From: Salisapilia sapeloensis
Lineage: Eukaryota; Oomycota; Peronosporomycetes; Peronosporales; Salisapiliaceae
Direction: 5' to 3'
DNA: 29,158 nt
NCBI GenBank assembly: GCA_023334545.1
Contig: JAADVB010000228.1
Coordinates: forward strand, 1-29,158
This document shows, piece after piece, positions 20,116-29,158 of the stretch (its first letter is position 1; each line of letters begins with the position of its first letter). The notes beneath the pieces were generated by a model. That model had not been told where the DNA came from. It searched no databases and worked only from the letters and a program-made list of their open reading frames with translations. A program made the translations under genes and the position numbers.

Positions 20116-22361
20116 ATGGCGGAACCGCTCGAGACGTCCATCCCGAAGACACAGGAAGTGCTGCAGCCACTAGTGGCGAAACCCAAGCTTTCTGAAAAGC
20201 TACTTGCAAAGCCTCCTTTTCGTTTCTTGCATGATGTATTTGCAGCCGTCTTGGACAGCACGGGCTTCCCATCTGACTTGTATAATGCTGTCGAGCGAGA
20301 CTCGGCGAATATTAAGGATAAAGCCCAGAAAACGGCGTATCTAGACAAAATGATCGTATGCGTGTCAACGTGTCTTGATAGGCAGTTGGACGTCCGATCG
20401 ACAAAGATCGTTTCAGGTGCCGAGCCCGAGTGCACAAACCTCTTCCTCCAAGCACTTGCTGAAGCTGCTACTAGCTCATCTTCCAATTGGAAGGATGCAG
20501 TCGAGAAAACACTATCCAAAGTCCCATCACTTACGCCTGAAGGTGAGCTGGTGGTAGTTTCAGCAGAAGCGTCGGAACCAGCGACCACCTCGGTGGATGA
20601 GAAGCCAGCTAAGCCAAAGTCTTCCGAATCAGTAGGATAGACATTATACATACATGTATCAAATGTTCATTTCAATCTTGCAACTAGAAAAAACGTGCGG
20701 ACAATCCGCCTGAAGCGAAGCAGGCACCTCCAGAGCCTACTGAAGAGGCTGAGGCAAAGCCATCCAACGCTCCAAAGCTTGAAAAGAAAAAATCAAGAAC
20801 AGCGACACCACCCAATCCCGACGCGACTCAAGACAAGCAAGAGTCTGCTCCCAAAGAATCAACTCCAGCGCCAAAACCCGAAAAGAAAAAGTCACGTCCG
20901 AAGCCTTCTGGGCCTAGCGCAGAAGTCGCTCCGTTGATAGAAGCCTGCAATGGAGACGTCGAGCGCACAAAGGAATTGGTCGAAGGGATTATCTCTAAAC
21001 CCAAGATGTCCACAAAGCTCCTCGGCAAACCTCCCTTTCGCTTCCTCCACGACATGATCTCGGAGATCACACGCACTACGGGCTTCGCAGAAGGCCTCTA
21101 CACGGCGGAAGAGCTTGACTCGGGCAACATCAAGGACAAGCAAGCTAAGATGGACTACTTGAACAAAATAATTCAGTGTGTTAATTGTCATTTGCACGTG
21201 CAAGTTGAAGCGAAACCTGCCAAGATAGTCGCCGGCCTCGACCCAGAGGACACCAACTACTTTCTCCAGCTACTAACAATCGCTTGTCGTCATGGTAACT
21301 CTGCCGAAGCCGTTCAACGCGTGCTTTCAGGAGACACCAGTGCCAAATCAGGCAGTGGCAGCGGCTCGAGAGCATCCAAGTCGGAGCGTGCTGAATCCAA
21401 AGCGGCATCTCGCGATTCCACTCCACAAGAGACTAAGCGTCGCCCATCCTCCAAGGAAGCCAAGAAGGAAAAACCTCAGACAGAAGTACCTTCGGGTAAC
21501 TTTTCCGGACCGGTCAAGTCCATCCAACCCCAGCAGCCGCCTGCTCCGGAAGATGACGACGATGACAGGATGCTGCAGTTCGGATCCGACCCGCAGGATG
21601 ATGATGAAGACAGACCGTACGTGTCGCCTGGCACGGCAACGGGCTTTGGCACAAGTCGCACAGCTCGTCCCACAACGGCACGTCGTCGTCCACCAAAGCT
21701 CAAGGAGAATGTGACCGAGGCAGGAAGACTACTCGCTCCAGACGTGAAAGCTGCACCTGTCGCGGGGATCATGAAAGACGGCGATAACGAAGATAGTGAC
21801 GACGAGACGGCTGCCGATGATGTTGCTGGGCCAAGTGACTCTGCTGCTCTCGTTTCCGACGATCCTTCTACCCACGGTCGTCTCGTTCGTGACATTCTGA
21901 AGAACCAATCTGCCGACGACGGTGGTAAGAAGCAAGAAGAAGATGTAAACATCACTGATGCTGAAGCAGGCATTCGTCTTGGTCGACGTCGGAAGACGAT
22001 GAAAGACAAGTCAGGGAGCGCAGCGTCCAGCGCGTCAGAGATGAATGAGCTCCGAGCAACAATCCAACGTTTGTGTCAGGCTGCGAATCCTGTTGGAAAG
22101 AGCATCGAGTTTGTGCATGAAGATTTAGATGCGATGACGAAAGAGTTGGACAAGTGGCGATCGGAATACGATGAAAAGAACAAGGTATATGAGAAGGAGA
22201 AGAAGCGGACGGATGAGGCGTTGCAGCCATTGCAGCTAAAACTCGTGGACATGGAAGAGCAGGTCAAAGAACAAGTGCACAAGATTAACACTTTGAAAGC
22301 GACGATCGCGAAGAACGATGAGAAGACGCAAAAGCTATTGCGCATGGTCGTCTCTGCTTAA
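20116..22361 (+). CDS. IFT54: IFT54/TRAF3IP1 intraflagellar transport subunit with duplicated CH domain
   Basis: Exons 20116-20631 and 20688-22361 give 729 residues; the human protein is slightly shorter. The N-terminal calponin-homology-like domain typical of IFT54 occurs twice, at about 10-125 and 255-385. Both copies contain KPPFRFLHD, TTGF or STGF, NIKDK and KIV(A/S)G. The linker is rich in Lys, Pro and Glu. A disordered acidic middle with DDDDDR and DDDED runs precedes the C-terminal coiled coil (about 620-729), which begins MNELRATIQRLCQAANP and carries KSIEFVHEDLDAMTKELDKW. IFT54 is an IFT-B subunit that binds tubulin and IFT20 and is needed to build flagella. The second copy has no ATG in frame ahead of it in its exon, which argues against two separate genes. 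It implies a zoospore-forming organism. Confidence 0.92.
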
Positions 22362-22412
22362 CTCCCGATAAAACATCTCACTCCTTTGCATTTATGAAAA
22401 TGAAGAAACACT

Positions 22413-23307
22413 TTATAAAGCATGAACGTCTTTATCAGCACCGACTTGACCCCCAGTACGCTCTTGTACCTCTGGTAATTGCTGCTCTTTATCCCGAATA
22501 CGTTTGGAAACCCACGGATTGCTCTTGTCTCGACGTAAATCGCCCAAACGAGGAATCTTATCCGCCTGATCTCTCCAAGGCTCTGCCTGCTCTGCCAATG
22601 TTGGGTTGTTGACTAGCTGTGGGTACCATTGTGATCGAATGGACTCACGTTCGTCCTTGGATAAATCACCTCGTGCTTGTGGGAACCAGTCGAGTACCCT
22701 CTGGAGCACGAGAGCTGTCGCGACAGACAGATTGAGACTCTCGGTAAAGCCAACAATGGGTAAGTAAACCCGCTTGTTGGCAGCTCGAAGCATTTCCTGA
22801 CTTACGCCATCTATTTCGCGACCCATGACAAGTGCCAATTTATCTGGCAAGTCTGTCGGTTTATGCTCATCTATTAATGGAACTGCTTCAGGAGATAAGT
22901 CAGTTGCCCAAATAGTACACCCTTCAGCACGCAGAGCAGTTATGCAATCCGAGATACTTGTAAATTCACGAATGGTGAGCCAAAAGCTAGCGTTTTTCGT
23001 AATTTTCTTCGTCCCATTGCGTCGTTTCTTTTTCAGGGTCTTTACTTGTTCTGGATTTGGATTGATGATCCACACGTGCTGAATTCCAAGTGCCTCTGCA
23101 GTACGAAGAGCCGACTGGTGGTTTAATGTGTCCATGCAATGTTCAAGGACAAGCACAATACGACCTATGCCATTCACGTTTAGTGCCCATTTGTGCCTAT
23201 AAGTTGCCTACTGGATAGAAGACCGAACCTGTGCGGTTATCAAGGACGGTTTCGGCTCGACGAAGGCGCTCCGGTGCCTCCATTTTGTCGACCTCTTCAC
23301 CAGCCAT
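22413..23307 (-). CDS. SpoU/TrmH-family RNA 2'-O-ribose methyltransferase
   Basis: Exons 23307-23229 and 23164-22413 give 276 residues; the 64-base intron joins G|GT. The N-terminus RLRRAETVLDNRTGRIVLVL leads into the SPOUT fold. Motif 1 is LNHQSALRTAEALG with the conserved Asn and Arg, motif 2 is LALVMGREIDGVSQEML, and motif 3 is LPIVGFTESLNLSVATALVL; these form the trefoil knot that binds SAM. The C-terminal tail after the knot is long and charged, as in bacterial TrmH, which methylates G18 of tRNA. The target in this organism could be tRNA or rRNA, nuclear or organellar. A second in-frame ATG lies 24 bases downstream of the chosen one. It ends 51 bases from IFT54, convergently. Confidence 0.88.
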
Positions 23308-24587
23308 TTTGTGTTGAAACTTGTTGTCAGAATAATTCACTTGAGTTTAGTATGGTAGTATCAGATGAAATGAAGTTGAGCTATATGAGTACTCCTTAAA
23401 TCTCTATGTAGTGCTTTTGACCGATTAAGTTGGATAGTTATAAAGGAGATGGGCTACTTGAAGCTTCAGTGTTTATTTTTCCTAGTAGAAGTACTTGTAG
23501 ATCATACTTTGTAAATTTCACTTGTGGTCACTTAAAATGAATACAAGAACGAAGGATGATCAAGTATGGTACGCAGTTTCTTAGATAAAGGATAGAGAGC
23601 TATATTTGTGCCGTGAGCTTGAAAGCAATTTCTGCTCGCAAAATATCGTCTTGTGGGCTTAATTGTGCACTTTAGTTCTGAGATAAGTCTGTATCGTAAA
23701 TGAACGTGAACAAGTCAAAGGGAGATGAAATGACATGCGAGAACTCTAGTTTTTCGAAAGGTGGAAGTTGATTAAAGGCTTTGCGATATACTTGATCTTG
23801 GAACGCTTAAATTTCGTGTATTACTCAAAGGAGCCACTAGGTCATTGCTGTTGAACAAGAGGTAGATCATAACTCGATATAAACATCAACAGAATTTGTA
23901 CGATATCACGATAGCATGTATGCTCGAAAATACCTGACAAAGTCCACAGCTCAGACATCTGCAGTTCAGTATTTAAACACGCTACAGTCTACGAAAAGAC
24001 CGTTGGATGCATTTTTGTTTGGGACATAAATTCTATATTTATTTCTACACAGTTGTCAGACAAAAGAGTCTTCGATAGCAACAAGATGAACTAGTCATGT
24101 AGTGCAAAAGAATTCTCGAGGGCACATAAAGACAAAGTGGCTGACTATATTCACATATGCATTTACTTTATTTTCTTGTTTTTTGGCGATTATACGCATT
24201 TGGATTCGTCTCATATTAACTTGAATGCCTACTTTGCTCATTTACAAGCAAAGGGCAACGCTGGAGACAAGAACCTAAGTGGAACTCTACAGAAACTTCT
24301 ACAATGGCAAATATATAGATCATTGTCATGCATCATAATCAAAGAATTTTAAAAGACATTTACCAGATAGATTGGGATCGTGGAAAATATATTCAAGTGC
24401 ATTTACGCCTTTGCTTCTCTTTCCTTGGTTGTCATGAAAGTACTTATTCCCACTACCTCTTCAAGGAAAGGGTCGAGGTCATAGAGAAACAACAGTAGAC
24501 AAGCACATCTAAAGCCTATCTACTTGATGCAAAAGTACAGAGACAACACATTCCACTCGATCTCCATCCCACTGCGTTCCGATCCAA
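23308..24587. other. AT-rich gene-free 1.3 kb region
   Basis: No frame longer than about 71 codons was found, and the longest, at 24137-24352, opens with GTG and has a hydrophobic, low-information translation. No tRNA-like B-box, tandem repeat or terminal repeat pair was recognised. The left end should hold the promoter of the TrmH-like gene. The right end is the 3' flank of the SelO gene, which reads toward it. Base composition is clearly more AT-rich than in the neighbouring coding regions. Confidence 0.5.
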
Positions 24588-26444
24588 CTACGAAGAGCAG
24601 GAAACACAGAGTGGTTTTTCCGAAGACGGCTGCGGACGTGCATACACTTCATCTTCTTCTCCTCCATCATCAAACGGATTCATGAGCAAATGGAGAATGT
24701 GCTCCACATGCGCATAATCTCCTCTCGTAGCAGCATCAATCGCACTCTGCGCCACGTGATTACGTAGAATGAATCGAGGATTTACCTGGTGCATCGCCTT
24801 CTTCCTCAATTCCGCATCTCCTTCCTTCTCCAATCGCGTACGATACGTATCCAACCACTTTGCCCATGCATTTCGCACATGTTCCTGTCGATCTTCTTCC
24901 GACGAATCACGCAGCGCCGTCAATGCATCTCGCTGTCTCTTCATCTCGTCCACCGTTTCCTGCGTAATACCGTACTTGTGTGCCTGTTCAGCATGTCTTT
25001 CCAAGAATGCAGCAACCTTGTCAATCTGGTCATTCGAGAAAGCTGGCATCCGTCGCGCCACTTGACTCAGATCCTCCGATAGTTTCACCAGTTCCTCCAG
25101 CACATCATCTCCCTTCGTATCCACATTCGCCAACGCTCGGAACGTACTCGTGTAGTCCGCGCCAGTCGTTTGGAACGCATCGAAGAGCGTATCGATCAAG
25201 TCGCGATCGACTTCTGGATCCGAATGCTGGAAGAGTCCGAGCTTCCGACTCATCAGACCATAGTACTCTTCCGTGAATGCATTATCAAAGTCATCAATAA
25301 CGCCGCGCAGTTTCTCTCCATCGACTACGAGAGACAATTGATCCGCCAAGACACCACAGTTCCACTTGCAAATGGCTGGTTGGTTCTCATATCGATACCG
25401 TCCTCCATCATCAGACGTGTTGCATATATGCTCAGCGTTAAAGTGTTCCATGAAACCAAACGGACCATAGTCGAGCGTATCTCCTACGATGCTCATATTG
25501 TCCGTATTCAAGACACCATGACAGAACCCGACAGCCTGCCATTTCGCGACAAGAACCGCCGTCTTGTGAACGACTTGACGGAAGAATTCAACGTACATGT
25601 CTTCTTTCGACATGGATTCGTCAGTATAAAGCGAAGGATAGTACTCTCGAATGCAAAACTCTAGTAACGACGTCATCTCCTCTGCCTTATTCTCGACATG
25701 TGCACTCGGACCTTTACGACCAGTGAGTCCATCCGTCGGTTTCCAGTTCTCAAAACTACCGAAACGGAGGAACGTTCGAGCGAGACGAAGGACCACGGCA
25801 GTCGGTTCGTACTGGACATTACCATCGTAGAACTGGTCTCGAACAACCTGTGTGTCTCGAGAAGTCACAACAGCCCCGGCACGTGTCGTAGGTACGCCCA
25901 GTGCATGCAAATGTTCACTCGCGAGAAACTCTCTTATAGTCGATCGGAGGACTTTGCGTCCATCAGCCGTGCGCGAGAAGGGAGTTAATCCAGCTCCTTT
26001 GAGCTGAATCTCCCAGCGACTCTTGTCGCCATGGTCGACTTCACCCAAGTAGATCGCCGCGCCGTCGCCCAGTTGACCTGAAAAGTGACCGAACTGATGA
26101 CCAGAATAGCACTGGGCAGCCGTCTCACTGCCTTCCAGCAGCGTATTGCCAGCAAGTACTTGTACCAGTTCATCCAGTGGTTTCTGCTCATCACTGGATG
26201 CACTGTTCGAATGCAATTGGATACCTGCTAGCTCCAATGCCGGTGTGGATGCCACGACCAGCTCAGGATTGATAATCGGCGTCGGTGTCACACGGGCGAA
26301 TACAGCGTTCGGGACATCGCCATTTGGCGTCGATGACGATGGCGTCACCACTGGCAATTCTCTCATTGCAACGTTATTAAAACAAGTTGTTGCTACTCGT
26401 GTCCATGCTTTCCATTGCGTCTTGGCTGCGAGCATATTGGCCAT
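24588..26444 (-). CDS. SELENOO: Selenoprotein O homologue (pseudokinase AMPylase), cysteine form
   Basis: A single exon of 618 residues, close to the animal protein in length. Landmarks are YSGHQFGHFSGQLGDG (113-128), the nucleotide-binding QLKGAGLTPFSRTADGRKVL with K149, TIREFLASEH with E172, HGVLNTDNMSI (309-319) and DYGPFGFME (325-333). SelO flips ATP in a kinase-like fold and transfers AMP to protein Ser, Thr or Tyr. It is linked to redox control in mitochondria and bacteria. The first 30 residues are basic, with few acids, and fit a mitochondrial signal. The protein ends in CVSCSS. C616 (codon TGC) stands where animal SelO has selenocysteine, third from the end, so no UGA recoding is needed. 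There are no introns. Confidence 0.96.
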   Translation of the reverse strand: MANMLAAKTQWKAWTRVATTCFNNVAMRELPVVTPSSSTPNGDVPNAVFARVTPTPIINPELVVASTPALELAGIQLHSNSASSDEQKPLDELVQVLAGNTLLEGSETAAQCYSGHQFGHFSGQLGDGAAIYLGEVDHGDKSRWEIQLKGAGLTPFSRTADGRKVLRSTIREFLASEHLHALGVPTTRAGAVVTSRDTQVVRDQFYDGNVQYEPTAVVLRLARTFLRFGSFENWKPTDGLTGRKGPSAHVENKAEEMTSLLEFCIREYYPSLYTDESMSKEDMYVEFFRQVVHKTAVLVAKWQAVGFCHGVLNTDNMSIVGDTLDYGPFGFMEHFNAEHICNTSDDGGRYRYENQPAICKWNCGVLADQLSLVVDGEKLRGVIDDFDNAFTEEYYGLMSRKLGLFQHSDPEVDRDLIDTLFDAFQTTGADYTSTFRALANVDTKGDDVLEELVKLSEDLSQVARRMPAFSNDQIDKVAAFLERHAEQAHKYGITQETVDEMKRQRDALTALRDSSEEDRQEHVRNAWAKWLDTYRTRLEKEGDAELRKKAMHQVNPRFILRNHVAQSAIDAATRGDYAHVEHILHLLMNPFDDGGEEDEVYARPQPSSEKPLCVSCSS

Positions 26445-26576
26445 TTCTCAAGTCGATAAATGAGCATTCAGAGAAGAAGAAGCGTCATGTTCACATTACT
26501 AACAGTACTTTCATACTAACTTCAAGTTAAACGTCTCGTATTAATCATTGCGTTAGAGGATCCCTCTACATTTAAC
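26445..26576. promoter_or_regulatory. Divergent promoter region, SelO and histidine phosphatase genes
   Basis: The two start codons face away from each other across 132 bases. No TATA box or clear operator was seen. A bidirectional promoter is inferred from spacing only. Confidence 0.4.
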
Positions 26577-27383
26577 ATGGTGCGCTTCCAAGCAGTCGAC
26601 GGCTACTTCCATCGACGTTCAGAGCCTTCCAAGGCAGATACGCCGACAGATACCCCTCAGTTGTTCACTCACTATGAACTGACGCCTTCGAGTTGGCAAG
26701 AACTTGCTGAAAAGCTAGAAAAACAAGTCCAATCGGCCGGTAGTAGGAATCTTAAAGTCGTCTACTTGATCCGTCACGCCGAAGGCATTCACAACGCCAA
26801 GCATAGAGAAGTAGGGACGGAAGTGTGGGAAAGAGATTTTGCTCGGAATGAAGAGTTCCTAGACCCGGCACTCACTCCCTTTGGTGAATCCGATGCACTT
26901 CAGAAGGGACCTCCGTCGCTACGAGCAGAATCCACAAAAGGGATGCCACCGATCCAAAAGATCGTCGTCTCCCCATTACAACGTACCATTCGAACGGCAC
27001 AGTTATTCTTTGGTGACTCGCAAGAGATGGTCTCGATCGAAGCTTGTCGGGAGACAATAGGTGTTCACACTTGTGATAAGAGGTCTCCGTTATCGAAAAT
27101 CACGAAGCAGTTCCCGAATGTCGATTTCTCCGTCGGTGTCAAGGACGAAGAAGATGTGCTTTGGAGACCAGAGCATCGGGAAACAGCTATGGAGCAAACG
27201 CAAAGAGCGAGAGAATTCATGGAAGAGCTCTTTGATAAGGTCGAGGAGCAGTATGTAGCTGTCGTAACCCACTGTGGATTCATCGGAGCATTTTGCTCGG
27301 TCGTGCTCCCAGACGAAGGCTTGATAGTGCCGCAAAACTGTGAAGTGATTCCAGTTGTCGTCCAAAAGGTGCAGAAAGATTGA
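26577..27383 (+). CDS. Histidine phosphatase superfamily protein, phosphoglycerate-mutase-like
   Basis: A single exon of 268 residues. The catalytic core is complete: LIRHAEGIHN with nucleophile H67 and phosphate-pocket R66, SPLQRTIRTA with R136, CRETIG with the acidic residue E159, and VTHCGF with the second histidine H232. The RHAEG.HN form is typical of plant, fungal and protist phosphoglycerate-mutase-like phosphatases rather than glycolytic dPGM, which has RHGES. The substrate is not known. The first 55 residues resemble the N-terminal extension of that group (VDGYFHR). No targeting signal is evident. Confidence 0.92.
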   Translation: MVRFQAVDGYFHRRSEPSKADTPTDTPQLFTHYELTPSSWQELAEKLEKQVQSAGSRNLKVVYLIRHAEGIHNAKHREVGTEVWERDFARNEEFLDPALTPFGESDALQKGPPSLRAESTKGMPPIQKIVVSPLQRTIRTAQLFFGDSQEMVSIEACRETIGVHTCDKRSPLSKITKQFPNVDFSVGVKDEEDVLWRPEHRETAMEQTQRAREFMEELFDKVEEQYVAVVTHCGFIGAFCSVVLPDEGLIVPQNCEVIPVVVQKVQKD

Positions 27384-29158
27384 TTCAGCTTCATTACAAT
27401 CCACACCGCCATACTATCATACTACATGGTCAAAGGCATCATAAAGACGTAAAGAATAGACTTTACTTGTCGATACCATTGTCTTTCTATCTCTTTTGTC
27501 TAGTCAAGTATCTCCGTCATGGTTGTGTCATAATAAGTAAATATTAAAGAATATGTTATTTAGTTAAGTAATAAAACTATTAGTCATTCCCTTCTCTAAG
27601 GCTGAACTCAGCTTCATTGTCAACTGTACGATCGGGCATACTTCAAATGCGAGTCCAGAGGTCAATGTATAAACTTATTTATTAACGAGAAACTATTTAC
27701 TCTGGAGAGAAATATATGAAAGTATATTCCTAAACAGACATTCTGTCGACACTGGAGTACATGCAGCAACCTCTTTCAACGACGCCTTCGAGATTGACGC
27801 ATTATGTGTACATGTAGACCGGTGGTCAAGCAGTCGCAAAACAGTTCGATGTCGTGTGCGAGCTTTAGCTTTAGACGGAATTCCAGATCGTATTCGCTTT
27901 CGCACTCGATTAAAAGCTAGAACGGTATCTGCGAGGACGGATACATTGCTGGGTTGATCATCTCTGGCGAGTTTTTAGTTGAAATGAAATCGAGCCTTTA
28001 AATAGAAACCTTTAGCGCGTTTTCATGTTGCATGTGCGCTATAAATGCACCATATATGAGGTCTGGCCATCAGACACGGCCTCCTCCGAGATGAAGAAGA
28101 CAATGTGAGACTGATATGGAATCGTCAACAAGTAGATCGCATAAAATAGCTGTTGTATATTTTTCTGTGAGTGTTAAAAGCATAGTAGACATACTCGCCT
28201 GCCTCTCAATCTACTCGTGAGCGTCCAGATACCATCTTCTGGCCTTTCGCTTTCTAGCTTGAGGTGTGTTCCTACAAATTTTAAGTGGCGATACTTGAAA
28301 GAATGGATGGGTTTTTCAGCAAGCTCTCATGAAGCAAGGAATGGCATGTAGAGTCTCTAGACCATCCCATTAGACACTTTGGAGTGCACTCTGTCTACCT
28401 ATGTCAAAATTGGATATTCGAAAAACAAAAGTTTTGGTGGTCGACTCGAGATCGCTACTTCGTTGTCCGCATGCTCGAGTGTTCGCTCGATCCGCGACTT
28501 TTCGAGATCATACAAAAAGCTAGTGAGCCAGAATTCGCAACACTTTCTTTACAGTCAGCGCTGTTGGTTTGAACGACTAGCTTTTTGTATGCCTCAGAGC
28601 AGCCAAGCCGCCAACAAAACATCCTCGAGCGCAAAACCCAAGACAGCGAGCTTGAGTCGACGACCATACTCGTTTTCCAAAATCCCAATATCGGCACCTA
28701 TGGATAGAGCATGCACGAAAGTGTTTAGTGGGCCAGTCTAGAGTGTCTACAAGTCGTTCCTTCATCTCTATAAAAATCAAAGTATGTTTACGACCGTTCA
28801 AGGTACACCGAGTGCTCGAAGGCTCGATTGCTGTCCAATACTGCCATGCGCGTTGAGTCATAGTGCAGATATCACCGATAGCTCTATCTTTTTAATGCTT
28901 AGTGTCATTTGAGAGAAATGAATGGAATGTTTTTGATTAGCGCTGCTCTGAGTACCTCGTACCATGTTTCTACCATATGTGTACCACCTAACTTGGATGA
29001 AAATGAGGACACAGCGTTTAAACGGATTAAGGGAGGTGGGTAGACATCGTTTGTGGCGAGTCTAGTACGTTGTGACAGACGTCCTGGTGCTCTTTGATTA
29101 CCAGGTTATCCTCTTCTTTGTCTCGTGTCTCTTGTCTTTTACACGCCGTTTCGAAGCA
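27384..29158. other. Right-end 1.8 kb without a clear gene
   Basis: The stretch begins with the 3' flank of the phosphatase gene and is AT-rich to about 27700. A basic minus-strand frame of about 90 codons ends at 27693; its only possible openings are non-ATG, so at best it is a terminal exon or a remnant. Another minus-strand remnant lies at 28399-28740. From 28860 to the edge I see nothing codable. A gene starting beyond the right edge could have its promoter here. Confidence 0.4.
28399..28740 (-). pseudogene. Possible decayed or intron-split gene fragment
   Basis: One minus-strand frame reads as two protein-like blocks, 28740-28597 (with FVHALSIGADIGILENEYGR) and about 28547-28402 (with SFLYDLEKSRIERTLEHADN). 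They are separated by about 50 bases holding three in-frame stops. The gap might be an intron of the size common in this window, but no good donor lies just before the first stop. There is no ATG upstream in frame. I do not recognise the family. Chance open reading on the antisense strand is the main alternative. Confidence 0.22.

Noticed and set aside
20076-20651. Minus-strand open frame of 191 codons opposite IFT54 exon 1
   Set aside because: It is the antisense shadow of a well-supported coding exon, has Ser-rich low-information composition and no domain.
21476-22009. Minus-strand frame of 177 codons opposite the acidic middle of IFT54
   Set aside because: Ser-rich translation arising from the complement of Asp/Glu codons; no independent support.
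24137-24352. 71-codon plus-strand frame in the AT-rich gap
   Set aside because: Opens with GTG, and its hydrophobic start is expected from AT-rich sequence; no recognisable family.
25170-25664. Plus-strand frame of 164 codons opposite SelO
   Set aside because: Antisense to the conserved SelO core; no domain and no plausible start context.
28379-28741. Plus-strand frame of 120 codons near the right end
   Set aside because: Opens with TTG and is Ser/Lys-rich low-information sequence; the opposite strand looks more protein-like.
1-29158. tRNA, rRNA or CRISPR features
   Set aside because: A scan by eye found no B-box-like GGTTCGA pairs with cloverleaf arms, no conserved rRNA blocks and no spaced direct repeats.

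Overview
The window looks like nuclear DNA of an oomycete or a close stramenopile relative. It is gene-dense and the genes lie on both strands. They are split by very short GT-AG introns: I reconstruct 24, of 49 to 66 bases. The proteins are eukaryotic housekeeping and trafficking factors. An intraflagellar transport subunit (IFT54) suggests a species that still makes flagellate zoospores, which argues against downy mildews that lost them. I cannot name the genus. All exon joins were made by eye, from reading-frame continuity and splice signals.

Layout. At 1-2692 (minus) is the 5' part of a large EF-hand / RanBP2-zinc-finger / Tudor-like-repeat gene that runs off the left edge. At 3187-6109 (plus) is a triple BED-finger protein on a hAT-transposase-derived scaffold. 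At 6284-7977 (minus) is a seven-exon UBA-UAS-UIM-UBX protein (UBXN7 type). A 2.3 kb gene-poor gap follows. At 10287-11339 (plus) is a bacterial-type ROK fructokinase, and at 11426-12302 (plus) a METTL21-type methyltransferase. VPS33 (12359-14296, minus) is head-to-head with a mitochondrial DUF185 methyltransferase of NDUFAF7 type (14363-15725, plus). At 15759-17335 (minus) is a multi-PHD protein, followed by a single-pass membrane protein (17525-18001, plus). IST1 (18078-19253, minus) and a small membrane protein (19428-19949, minus) precede IFT54 (20116-22361, plus), which has a duplicated N-terminal CH domain. A SpoU/TrmH RNA methyltransferase lies at 22413-23307 (minus). After a 1.3 kb gap come selenoprotein O in a cysteine form (24588-26444, minus) and, divergently, a histidine phosphatase (26577-27383, plus). 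The last 1.8 kb holds no clear gene, only possible relics.

How the genes relate. There is no operon or pathway cluster. Several products share themes. VPS33 and IST1 act in endolysosomal trafficking, and the UBX protein probably works with p97. The DUF185 protein and probably SelO act in mitochondria. Three head-to-head pairs have intergenic spaces of 66 to 166 bases and may share promoters.

No selfish island, CRISPR, tRNA or rRNA was seen. The most unusual items are the tandem-CH IFT54, the domesticated hAT/BED gene, the EF-hand/zinc-finger/Tudor fusion, the 27-base exon in the UBX gene, and the tight intron length distribution.
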